The notes beneath the pieces are model-generated. The model was not told the DNA's origin. It saw only the letters and a program-made list of their open reading frames with translations, and ran no database searches. A program made the position numbers and the translations under genes. From the NCBI RefSeq assembly GCF_902706095.1, contig NZ_CACSJP010000014.1:1-64000 (forward strand): a DNA stretch of 64,000 nucleotides, written 5' to 3'. This DNA is from Rhizobium sp. 18065 (GTDB taxonomy: Bacteria > Pseudomonadota > Alphaproteobacteria > Rhizobiales > Rhizobiaceae). Below, piece after piece: positions 26,793 through 34,896 of this stretch; the stretch's first letter is position 1, and each line of letters starts with the position of its first letter.

Positions 26793-27716
26793 ATGGGAAT
26801 TCGGATAGAGAGCGTCGGCGCCATGTCGACGTTCGTGAGTGCGGCGGAATTGCTCAGCTTCAAGCTGGCCGGACAGCATTTCGGCCTGTCTTCATCGGCG
26901 ATCGGGAAGACCATCGCCAAACTCGAAGATCAGCTGGGAGTGCGCCTGTTCCACCGCTCGACGCGCGCCATTCGACTGACGCATGAGGGTGAGATGTTCC
27001 TCGATCGGTGCCGCCGCGTCTTGGCCGAGCTCGAGGCTGCCGAAGCGGAGCTGGCCAAATCCACCGCCAAGCCGAAGGGGCGCCTGCGGGTGGGGGCACC
27101 GGCCGCCGGCGACCTCCTGACCCCGCTTTTTGCCGAGTTTGCCATAAGGTTTCCCGACATCACGCTCGACATCGACTACAACGACCGGTTCGTCGACGTT
27201 ATCGACGATGGCTTCGATGCCGTCATCCGGTCGGGCGAGGTGACCGACAGCCGCCTGATGCACGTGAAGCTGGGCGACTTCACGAACCGCCTGATCGCGT
27301 CGCCAGGCTACCTCGACACGGCTGGCATGCCGCAGACGGCATCGGACCTAGCGCAGCATCGCTTGCTGCACCACCGCTTCTACGACACCGGGAAACTCGG
27401 CGACTGGGGCCCTGCCGTCCCAGAGGGTATCGACTTGCCGATGGCGCTGGCCGCGACATCCTTCGTCGCGCTCATCGAACTCGCGGAAGCCGGATGCGGG
27501 ATCGCATCGGCGCCTTATTTCGCCATTGCGGGGAAGCTGCGCGCCGGAAGCCTGCAGGAAGTGCTGCCGGACGCTGAGAAGAAGACACGGGCGTTCCGCT
27601 TGCTTTGGCCGCGCAGCAAGTTCCCGCTCCCGAAGGTCTCGACATTCGTGAAGTTCATGACGGAGTCGCTGCGCGAGGCGCTTCGAGAGGAGATCAGTGT
27701 TGCTCCCTCCGCCTGA
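26793..27716 (+). CDS. LysR-family transcriptional regulator
   Basis: 307 residues: N-terminal winged helix (SFKLAGQHFGLSSSAIGKTIAKLE region, about 20-45) and a LysR substrate-binding domain from about 90. The protein resembles the AaeR/YafC-like group. It is divergent from the hydrolase gene, with a 135-base gap containing CATTTCCGAA and CATTTCGAAG as near repeats, and convergent with the flavin oxidoreductase gene downstream. Probable target is the hydrolase promoter. Confidence 0.9.
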   Translation: MGIRIESVGAMSTFVSAAELLSFKLAGQHFGLSSSAIGKTIAKLEDQLGVRLFHRSTRAIRLTHEGEMFLDRCRRVLAELEAAEAELAKSTAKPKGRLRVGAPAAGDLLTPLFAEFAIRFPDITLDIDYNDRFVDVIDDGFDAVIRSGEVTDSRLMHVKLGDFTNRLIASPGYLDTAGMPQTASDLAQHRLLHHRFYDTGKLGDWGPAVPEGIDLPMALAATSFVALIELAEAGCGIASAPYFAIAGKLRAGSLQEVLPDAEKKTRAFRLLWPRSKFPLPKVSTFVKFMTESLREALREEISVAPSA

Positions 27717-27725
27717 CTCCGAATG

Positions 27726-28814
27726 TCAGAGACTGCCGGGCTCGACGAAATAGTCCCAGCCGCGCAGGTGGCGGATGAAGCGTTCGCTCAGTCCCCCCTG
27801 GCGGAGAAACTCGGCGGTGACCGGCAAAGTGGGGCTGCGATGCTCGGGGTTCGCCTTCACGCGCAGCGGAAAATCCCGCTCGAGGATGCCGGGGCGCCCG
27901 ACAAGCACGAAGTCCGCGCCTTCGTCGAGAACCTCCGCGGCCCGATGGGCGCTCCAGATCTTACCGGCGACACCAAGGCGAACCCGCTTGCGTGGGATCT
28001 CGGTGAAGACGCTGAGCATGGTCTGTCCCTTGAACGTGCCGTCCTGCACGATCTGCGCCGTGTCCCAAAGCGCCACGTCGAGATAGTCGATCAGCTCGCG
28101 GTCGAAGATGGCCGCAGTGATCGTCTGCAGCTCGTCCAGGATTAATCCGTAGCGCTCCACGGACAGGCGCCAGCCGATCTGGAAGTCGGGACCGGACGCA
28201 CGGCGGATGCCCTCCATCACCTCGGTGGTAAGGCGTGCCCTGTTCTCAAGGCTGCCACCATAACGGTCCGCGCGGTCGTTCAGAAGCGGTGACATGAATT
28301 CGGAAAGGATCCATCCGAAGGCGCCGTGAAGCGCGACGCCGTCGAAGCCGGCGATCTCGGCGCGCCGTGCGGCCGCAATGAAACTGTCGCGAATCCGCTC
28401 CACCTCCTCGGTCTTTAGCGCGTTCACCCCCTTTAGCGTCCGGCTCGACGCCGGAGAAGGGATGCCGCCAAGGAGCGGATTGGCACGATGCCCGGCGTGG
28501 TGCAACTGAACAGCCGAAAGGGCGCCACCCTCGCGGATGGCAGCGGCCATCTTGGCGAGACCGGGGAGATGGGCGTCGTCGTGGATCCCGAGCTGGCGGC
28601 TGAAAGCAATACCGCCAGCCTCGACGAATGTCGCGGCGGTGGTGATCAGGCCATAGCCGCCCTGTGACAGCTGACGGATCCATTCCTGGTCATAGTCGGA
28701 TGCTGCCCCGCTGAGATCGCTCTGCTGATTGGTCAGCGGCGCCAGCATGAAGCGGTTCCGCATGGCGGGGCCGTGTATTAAGGAGAGCGGCTTAAATAGG
28801 TCTGATACGGACAT
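27726..28814 (-). CDS. Old-yellow-enzyme-family NADH:flavin oxidoreductase
   Basis: 362 residues forming an FMN-binding TIM barrel that reduces activated C=C bonds (enones, quinones, nitro-esters) with NAD(P)H. Markers: LAPLTNQQSD (about 24-33), QLHHAGHRA (about 102-110), DGVALHGAFGWILSEF (about 157-172; many homologues read HxAxGYLLxxF) and GGSLENRARL. The FMN phosphate site is VLVGRPGILE. The neighbourhood of glutathione transferases fits detoxification of electrophiles. A separate transcription unit, convergent with the LysR gene. Confidence 0.9.
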   Translation of the reverse strand: MSVSDLFKPLSLIHGPAMRNRFMLAPLTNQQSDLSGAASDYDQEWIRQLSQGGYGLITTAATFVEAGGIAFSRQLGIHDDAHLPGLAKMAAAIREGGALSAVQLHHAGHRANPLLGGIPSPASSRTLKGVNALKTEEVERIRDSFIAAARRAEIAGFDGVALHGAFGWILSEFMSPLLNDRADRYGGSLENRARLTTEVMEGIRRASGPDFQIGWRLSVERYGLILDELQTITAAIFDRELIDYLDVALWDTAQIVQDGTFKGQTMLSVFTEIPRKRVRLGVAGKIWSAHRAAEVLDEGADFVLVGRPGILERDFPLRVKANPEHRSPTLPVTAEFLRQGGLSERFIRHLRGWDYFVEPGSL

Positions 28815-29304
28815 GGTGACACCTTATTGTTCAAATTGCGCAGTGAGGCGACCGGCCGTCACACTAGGACGCCGGGCACCGTCCGAGACAGACACGTCTC
28901 GAACCTGCTGCGTGTTCGTCGTTGGGGGTCGGCTTCTGCTGAGCGACGCGATCAATCTAGCGATGGCCGTGGGTAGATAAACAGGCCGTTTTTCCGATCA
29001 TTGCGTCCTACTTGTATCCTATAGGAAATATGCCGGGCTTCACCTTAGGGTCGCTGCGCCCGCGGAAGTATGTCGCATCAGGCTTTCGGCATGCGCATAA
29101 GCTGGCGGATGGAATCAGCGTTGTTGGGCGATAACAGATACTCCAGCGACGAAAGCCAGCCCATCGGCATTGCGGCCAATTGGGCCGCAATGATCGGAAA
29201 ATCGGCCTGTTTATCCGCGCCGCCGCCGGCATTATCTCCATAACGATAGCCCGACAGGGTGAGAGACAAGCAAGCGTCCATCAGTTCCTTCCAGGAGATT
29301 CGAC
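28815..29304. other. 490-base gap without a recognised gene
   Basis: Short open frames exist on both strands. The longest minus-strand one, about 29078-29280, gives a 67-residue peptide beginning MDACLSLTLSGYRYGD with no family I recognise and no convincing ribosome site. The right end carries the ribosome site (CAGGAGA) of the next gene. Confidence 0.4.
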
Positions 29305-30189
29305 ATGAGCGACCCGAAAGACAACCTGCCCGCCGGCTACGAGCCCGCAAAGATCTGGACCCAAAAAAACGCGTATGGAGGCGCCTTCGGAAGCAGCAAT
29401 CGCCCTGTCTCGGGCGCCACGTTCGAGAAGGTGCTGCCAGTCGGCAAGCAGCCGCTGCAGCTCTACTCGCAGGGCACGCCCAACGGGCAGAAGGTCACCA
29501 TCATGCTCGAGGAGCTCCTCGCGGTCGGCCATTCGGGCGCCGAGTACGACGCCTGGCTGATTGATATCTTCAAGGGCGACCAGTTCGGTAGCGGCTTTGC
29601 CGAGATCAACCCAAACTCGAAGATCCCCGCGCTTGTCGATCATTCGGTCGATCCCACGATTGAGGTGTTCGAGACCGGATCGATCCTGGTCTATCTTGCC
29701 GAGAAATTCGGAGCCTTTCTGCCGACCGAACAGCGCGCCCGCACCCGCACGCTCAACTGGCTGATGTGGCAAATGGGGACGGCGCCGTTCGTCGGAGGCG
29801 GCCTCGGGCACTTCTACGCATACGCGCCGCTCAAGATCGAATATGCAATCGATCGCTATGCGATGGAAGTGAAGCGCCAACTCGACGTTCTCGACAAGCA
29901 TCTGGCGAAGAACCAGTATCTGGCCGGCGACGAATACACGATCGCAGACATGGCGGTATGGCCTTGGCAGCCCGGCAGCCTCTTCGGCGTCTATAACACC
30001 CACGAGTTCGTCAGCGTCCAGGAATACACTCACCTAATGCGCTGGTATCGCGAGATCGCCAAGCGTCCCGCCGTCGCCCGGGGACGTCTCGTGAACCGCA
30101 TTTCGGACAAGCCAGGCGAGTTCCTATTCGAGCGCCATGCGGCCAGCGATTTCAACGCGATCTTGCCGACGCCGATCCCGGGGGCCTGA
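29305..30189 (+). CDS. yghU: YghU-like Nu-class glutathione transferase / disulfide-bond reductase
   Basis: 294 residues, longer than ordinary glutathione transferases because of an N-terminal extension (about 45 residues) before the thioredoxin fold. LYSQGTPNGQKVTIMLEE contains the Thr/Asn substrate residues typical of YghU/YfcG, and INPNSKIPALVDH with FETGSILVYLAEK forms the glutathione-binding site. YghU-type enzymes reduce disulfides and organic peroxides with two bound glutathiones. CAGGAGA lies eight bases before ATG 29305. Confidence 0.92.
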   Translation: MSDPKDNLPAGYEPAKIWTQKNAYGGAFGSSNRPVSGATFEKVLPVGKQPLQLYSQGTPNGQKVTIMLEELLAVGHSGAEYDAWLIDIFKGDQFGSGFAEINPNSKIPALVDHSVDPTIEVFETGSILVYLAEKFGAFLPTEQRARTRTLNWLMWQMGTAPFVGGGLGHFYAYAPLKIEYAIDRYAMEVKRQLDVLDKHLAKNQYLAGDEYTIADMAVWPWQPGSLFGVYNTHEFVSVQEYTHLMRWYREIAKRPAVARGRLVNRISDKPGEFLFERHAASDFNAILPTPIPGA

Positions 30190-30210
30190 GCATCAAATCA
30201 AGCCTATCCG

Positions 30211-30294
30211 GCTATCGAACGCTTCATGCAACGCATGGAGCAGCGTCCCAGCGTCCGGACAGCACGCGCCGCAGAAGGACTGCCTCCGCGCTGA
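30211..30294 (+). pseudogene. 3' fragment of a glutathione transferase gene
   Basis: Between the YghU stop and the next gene, one frame reads AIERFMQRMEQRPSVRTARA followed by AEGLPPR and a stop. This matches the usual C-terminal helix of beta-class glutathione transferases (compare LQRPSVQASLKAEG in the gene at 31016). No N-terminal domain is present, so it is a remnant left by deletion or recombination. Confidence 0.65.
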
Positions 30295-30400
30295 GCAGCA
30301 AACAGACCGCAAGCCGCCGGCCGAAACCAAGCGCTGGCGACGGCGGCCAATCTCCAAACTCAATAACCCCGCGCTAGCGGCGAACCAAAGGAAGCCAAAA

Positions 30401-30739
30401 ATGGACTGGAATAAGAACCGTACCGATGCCCTGAGCAAGGTCAGCGAGCTGGCGAAGCTGACGCCTGACACGGTGAAGGGCTATATGACTGCATCAGGCG
30501 CAGGCTCAAAGACCGGCCAACTCGACGAGAAGACGCGCCAGTTGATCTCTCTCGCGGTCGCAGTAACCACCCGCTGCGACGGCTGCATCTCGATCCACAG
30601 CAACGAAGCCGTCAAGGCGGGCGCGACCCGTGGCGAACTGGCCGAGGCGTTGGGCGTCGCGGTTGCCATGAATGCTGGTGCCGCATTGGTGTATTCGTCC
30701 CGCGCGCTTGACGCCTTTGACGCCTCTACGGGCGCGTAG
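30401..30739 (+). CDS. Carboxymuconolactone-decarboxylase/AhpD-like protein
   Basis: 112 residues of the AhpD-like alkylhydroperoxidase fold. The redox motif CDGCISIH (about 59-66), Cys-x-x-Cys-x3-His, is intact, which favours a peroxidase or thiol-disulfide role over lactone decarboxylation. AAAGGAAG lies upstream of ATG 30401. It stands among glutathione-transferase genes, in keeping with peroxide or electrophile defence. Confidence 0.88.
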   Translation: MDWNKNRTDALSKVSELAKLTPDTVKGYMTASGAGSKTGQLDEKTRQLISLAVAVTTRCDGCISIHSNEAVKAGATRGELAEALGVAVAMNAGAALVYSSRALDAFDASTGA

Positions 30740-31015
30740 ACCAATCCAACCGGCTTCCGGGCGCACCGCGAAGTGTGCCCGGTCCCGCTGTACGATTTGA
30801 AAGCGCGATGTCCCATCAGTTCGATTTCGATCTGTCCAGGGATCGGCGCCGGACCCGGCGACGTTTCCGGATCGAGACGCACCGCCGGCTATGGAGCCGA
30901 CGTTAGCATCTACGAAGACGATCGGGCGATGTCGCCTGAAGGTTTATCCCGGTTCCATTTCCAACAACACAATCCATGCGCAGGTTCGATCGCGCAAACA
31001 TATGATGGAGTTGAC

Positions 31016-31627
31016 ATGAAACTCTACTTTTCTCCGGGTTCCCTCGGCCTTGCACCGCAGATCGCCCTACGCGAGGCGGGACGGGATTTCGAACTCGTCA
31101 GAGTCGATTTCAGAACGAAGACGACCGTCGAAGGCGACTACTTCAGGGTCACGCCAAAGGGCTTCGTGCCTGCCCTGAAGCTTGATGACGGTGAAGTCAT
31201 CACTGAAGCGCCGGTCGTTCTGCAATGGATCGCCGATCACAGCCCGGAACACAAGCTCATGCCTGCGCGTGACTCGCCAGAGCACTATCGCGCACTGGAA
31301 TGGCTGAACTATGTGGCGACCGACATATACAAGGGTTACCACACGTTATTCTCGCCATTCCTGGACGTCGGCTCGAAGGCCCGGTACATCGAGGGTTATC
31401 TCGGTCCCCGGTTCGCATATCTGGACGAGCACCTCTCCAAAAATGACTACCTGCTGGAATCGGGCTTCTCGGTCGCCGACGCCTTTCTTTTCAACATCCT
31501 GAGCTGGTCGCCCCGCGTGAGGGTCGATCCCTCGGGCTTTACCTCGATCCAACGGTTCATCGTGCGAATGTTGCAGCGACCCAGTGTTCAGGCGTCTCTG
31601 AAGGCCGAAGGAATTTCCCTCAAATGA
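31016..31627 (+). CDS. Beta-class-like glutathione transferase without Cys10
   Basis: 203 residues with the thioredoxin domain (MKLYFSPGSLGLAPQIALRE), a cis-Pro loop (PKGFVPALKL) and an all-helical C-domain with NYVATDIYKGYHTLFSP, which is close to bacterial beta-class enzymes. The beta-class catalytic Cys at position 10 (PGSCSL or PGACSL in relatives) is Leu here. It may use Ser9 or another residue, or bind rather than conjugate. GGAG precedes ATG 31016. It lies 99 bases before the MFS gene on the same strand. Confidence 0.87.
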   Translation: MKLYFSPGSLGLAPQIALREAGRDFELVRVDFRTKTTVEGDYFRVTPKGFVPALKLDDGEVITEAPVVLQWIADHSPEHKLMPARDSPEHYRALEWLNYVATDIYKGYHTLFSPFLDVGSKARYIEGYLGPRFAYLDEHLSKNDYLLESGFSVADAFLFNILSWSPRVRVDPSGFTSIQRFIVRMLQRPSVQASLKAEGISLK

Positions 31628-31726
31628 GGGAATCCGGCGAAGCGCTTGTGCTCGCCGATGCCCGATGAAATCAAACCAGACGCTGCGCAGTCCGCGCGCC
31701 GTCACTCAACAAAGGAAATCAACATT

Positions 31727-33121
31727 ATGAGCACCCAACAAATACGGGGTGTTGCCGGACTGGCATTGTTGCTGGTCTGCGCTGCCCAATTCCTCGACTC
31801 GATCGACGTTTCGTCCATCGCCGTCGCCATTCCTGCCATCCAGGCAGAGCTCGGCCTGCCCGCCACGTCCCTGCAATGGGCGGTCAGCGCTTATGTACTG
31901 GGTTTCGGCAGCTTCCTCCTGCTCGGCGGTAAGGTCGCCGATATTTTTGGCCATCGCCGGACCTTTCTCTGGGGCCTTGGCGTCTTTGCCGTCGCCAGCG
32001 TTGCGGGCGGTTTTGTCGATAGCGGCCCGACCCTGATCGCCGCTCGGCTAGTCAAGGGCATCTCCGCCGCATTTACAGCTCCAGCGGCCCTCGCACTGCT
32101 GCTATCGGTCTTCGGCGAAGGGCCCGCTCGCGCACGTGCCTTGGGGATTTTTTCATCGACCGCAGCCGTGGGCTATGTGCTTGGCATGGTTGTCGGCGGC
32201 GTCGCCACGATCTTTTCATGGCGTGCGACTCTCGTAATGGGAGCACCCGTTGCGGTCCTGACATTGCTGGTGGCGCCTTTTGTGCTGCCGGCCGACAAGC
32301 AGCGTAGCGGGCCGCGGCCGAGCTTCGACTGGCTGGGTGCCATCACCATCACGCCAGGTCTGCTGCTCTTCGTCTTCGGCATCACCAATGCGGCCGCTGA
32401 TGGCTGGAGCGCCCCCACCACCTGGGGCTCGCTGCTGGCCGCCGCCGCCTTGATCCTGCTGTTCATCGTGATCGAAGCCAACCACAGCGTGCCCATGGTG
32501 CCGCTCTCGATCTTCCGCCGCGCCAAGCTTACCCATGCCTATATCGTCGCTGGCCTGTTCCAGGGCGTCTATGTCGGCTTCCAATTTGTCGCGATGCTCT
32601 ACTACCAGAACGTTCTTGGCTGGTCGGCGCTGAGCTCAGGTCTCGTCTTCGTTTTCGTCGGTATCAGCGTCATGGTACTGGCGCCCCGCTTTGCCGTCAT
32701 GGCGCAAAAGCGAAGCACCCTGTTGATGGTCCTGGGCACCGGTTTGCTAACTCTTGGATATGTCATCTGGGTCTTCGGTCTCGGCCATATCGACCCGATA
32801 CTGCTCACCGCGCTGTCGCAGATCCCGCTCGGCATAGGTTATGCCATGACCTATCCCGCCGTACAGATCGCAGCACTGGGCGAAGTCGGCGAAAGTGAAT
32901 CCGGTCTCGCCTCGGGCTTGCTATTTGCCTCCTTCCAGATCGGCGGCGGCGTCGTGCTAGCCTTCACCGCCTCTGTCCTTGCCGCCGCGCCGGGAGCCGG
33001 ATGGGAGGAATATATGGCAGGCTCAGCTTTCATCGCCGCCTTAGGTGTGGTGACGACACTCGTCTCAGCCATTGGGCCGCGCTCCAACCGGCAGCATGCT
33101 GGAGTTGGACAACCCTGCTAG
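31727..33121 (+). CDS. MFS multidrug efflux transporter (DHA2-like, 14-TM type)
   Basis: 464 residues with about 14 hydrophobic segments. Motifs: LDSIDVSSIAVAIPAIQAEL (first helix, motif D1 of drug:H+ antiporters), GGKVADIFGHRRTF (motif A) and GYVLGMVVGGVA (motif C, antiporter signature). It would pump a drug or toxic metabolite out with protons. The start at 31727 follows AAAGGAAA. A long hairpin ends the unit. Downstream of a glutathione transferase gene, possibly co-transcribed. Confidence 0.9.
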   Translation: MSTQQIRGVAGLALLLVCAAQFLDSIDVSSIAVAIPAIQAELGLPATSLQWAVSAYVLGFGSFLLLGGKVADIFGHRRTFLWGLGVFAVASVAGGFVDSGPTLIAARLVKGISAAFTAPAALALLLSVFGEGPARARALGIFSSTAAVGYVLGMVVGGVATIFSWRATLVMGAPVAVLTLLVAPFVLPADKQRSGPRPSFDWLGAITITPGLLLFVFGITNAAADGWSAPTTWGSLLAAAALILLFIVIEANHSVPMVPLSIFRRAKLTHAYIVAGLFQGVYVGFQFVAMLYYQNVLGWSALSSGLVFVFVGISVMVLAPRFAVMAQKRSTLLMVLGTGLLTLGYVIWVFGLGHIDPILLTALSQIPLGIGYAMTYPAVQIAALGEVGESESGLASGLLFASFQIGGGVVLAFTASVLAAAPGAGWEEYMAGSAFIAALGVVTTLVSAIGPRSNRQHAGVGQPC

Positions 33122-33147
33122 ACAGCCATTTGGGCCGCTGACATCAA

Positions 33148-33184
33148 CATACGGATGCCGCATCGTAGGAGCGGCATCCGTATG
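33148..33184. terminator. Bidirectional hairpin terminator between MFS and LysR genes
   Basis: CATACGGATGCCGC (33148-33161) pairs perfectly over 14 bases with GCGGCATCCGTATG (33171-33184), with a 9-base loop. It separates two convergent genes. No long T run is present on either side, so termination strength is uncertain. Confidence 0.75.
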
Positions 33185-33211
33185 TGTTTGCAACGAACGC
33201 GTCGGGCTTGT

Positions 33212-34105
33212 CTAGCGAAGAACCGCGCGCAGCCGGGGTGCGGCAAAATCGAGGAATGTCCTGAGTTTCAGGGGCATCAGACCCTGTGACAGGTGTACGA
33301 GATGCACGGGCGACGGCTCCTGTTCGAAGTCCTCCAGCAGAGGCACCAATAGACCGGTTTCGACCGCATTCCGTGCCTGATAGGACATCACGCGCGTGAG
33401 GCCGAGGCCCGATGCCGCTGCATCCACGGCCGCCTCGGCCGTATTGACGGAAAGCCGCGTGCGGATCGTCGTCGAGATATCCTGTCCACCATCCCTGAAG
33501 GTCCAGAACTTGGGCGAAAGCACGCCTTGAAAGGCGATGCAGTCGTGGTTCGCAAGGTCGCGGGGATGCAGTGGGCGAGGGTGGCGTTTCAGGTAGTCCG
33601 GATGGGCGTAGACCGTTGTGCGGATCGCGCCGAGACGGGTGGCGATCAGGTTGCTTTCCGCAAGCTGACTGATCCGCAGTGCCATGTCGATCTGCTCGTC
33701 TGCAAGGCTGACCGAGCGGTCGCTCATGGCGAGGCGTATATTGATATCCGGAAAAGCCTTCAGGAAATCGGTAACGAGGGGAAGCACGTGAAGCCGGCCG
33801 AAAACGATCGGCGCGGTGATCGTCAGGTCGCCCCGCGGCGCGACATATTCGCCCGAGGCGCGGCGTTCCGCCTCCTCCACGCGGCCGAGGATTTCGCGCG
33901 CCGCACCGATATAACTTTCCCCGGCCTCCGTCAGCAGGATCTTGCGGCTGGTGCGGGTCACCAGATGGACACCGAGATGGGCCTCGAGCTCCGAGATCTT
34001 ACGGCTGACGGTCGGCAGCGGCGAGTGCAGAGCGCGTGAGGCTGCAGACAGACTTCCATTCTCCACCACGGCCAGAAGCACGGCCATCGCATCAAGACGG
34101 TCCAT
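33212..34105 (-). CDS. LysR-family transcriptional regulator
   Basis: 297 residues: winged helix (SLSAASRALHSPLPTVSRKI) and LysR ligand-binding domain, of the large DsdC/YafC-like group (RGDLTITAPIVFGR at the domain junction). It is divergent from the glutathione-transferase gene at 34227, and the 121-base gap has repeated GATAA words near 34129 and 34140. It likely controls that transferase and the flavin/iron-sulfur protein behind it. Confidence 0.9.
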   Translation of the reverse strand: MDRLDAMAVLLAVVENGSLSAASRALHSPLPTVSRKISELEAHLGVHLVTRTSRKILLTEAGESYIGAAREILGRVEEAERRASGEYVAPRGDLTITAPIVFGRLHVLPLVTDFLKAFPDINIRLAMSDRSVSLADEQIDMALRISQLAESNLIATRLGAIRTTVYAHPDYLKRHPRPLHPRDLANHDCIAFQGVLSPKFWTFRDGGQDISTTIRTRLSVNTAEAAVDAAASGLGLTRVMSYQARNAVETGLLVPLLEDFEQEPSPVHLVHLSQGLMPLKLRTFLDFAAPRLRAVLR

Positions 34106-34226
34106 TTTTTACCTTCCATAAAACGAGAGGATAACTCCAGATAATGCAGTCTACCGCAGGAATGTGGATGGCACTAGCTTCTCAAGGGTCGCCGGAACCT
34201 CTGTTCCGCACCCAAAGGAGCCTTTC

Positions 34227-34838
34227 ATGAAACTCTATCATTTTCCGCTTTCGGGCCATGCCCATCGGGCGGCCCTGTTTCTCTCGCTGCTCGGCGTGAA
34301 GGCAGAGATCATCGATGTCGACCTTGCAAACGGGGCGCATAAAAAGCCTGATTTCCTCAAGCTCAATTCCTTTGGCCAGGTGCCTGTTCTGGACGATGAC
34401 GGGTTGGTCGTCAGCGACTCCAACGCCATTCTCGTCTATCTGGCCACCAAGCTCGGTCGCAAGGACTGGCTGCCGGACGATCTGGCGACCATTGCCAGCA
34501 TCCAGAAATGGCTTTCCGTCGCAGCCGGAGAGATCGCTTATGGTCCGGCCGCTGCCCGCCTGATCACGGTATTTGGTGCCGATTTCCGCGCCGATGAAGT
34601 GATTGCCCGTGCTCACGGCATTCTGGGCCTGATCAATGCCGAGCTGCAGCGGCACCGCTTCATCACCGGCGACAAGCCGACGATCGCCGATGTCGCGCTC
34701 TACAGCTACATCGTCAGCGCCCCGGAAGGGAACGTGGATCTCGCGCGCCATCCGGATGTTCGCCACTGGCTGGCGCGGATCGAAGCACTGCCAGGTTTTG
34801 TCGCATTCCCCAGGACTGCAGTCGGCCTTGCCGCCTGA
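34227..34838 (+). CDS. Glutathione S-transferase family protein
   Basis: 203 residues. N-terminal thioredoxin fold starting MKLYHFPLSGHAHRAALFLS, with FGQVPVLDDDG (cis-Pro) and VSDSNAILVYLA (glutathione gamma-Glu site); helical C-domain with FITGDKPTIADVALYSY. The Ser at position 9 is the likely catalytic group (Ser-type). AAAGGAG is upstream of ATG 34227. The next gene starts 58 bases after it, so both may form one LysR-controlled unit. Confidence 0.9.
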   Translation: MKLYHFPLSGHAHRAALFLSLLGVKAEIIDVDLANGAHKKPDFLKLNSFGQVPVLDDDGLVVSDSNAILVYLATKLGRKDWLPDDLATIASIQKWLSVAAGEIAYGPAAARLITVFGADFRADEVIARAHGILGLINAELQRHRFITGDKPTIADVALYSYIVSAPEGNVDLARHPDVRHWLARIEALPGFVAFPRTAVGLAA

Positions 34839-34896
34839 CAGCGCTGAATGCGGCCGGCCGCCACCGGCTGCATTCCTTTTCGATCTGGAGGCGACA

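Noticed and set aside
29078..29280. Minus-strand 67-codon frame in the gap before yghU
   Set aside because: No recognised family, poor ribosome site and no coupling to a neighbour.
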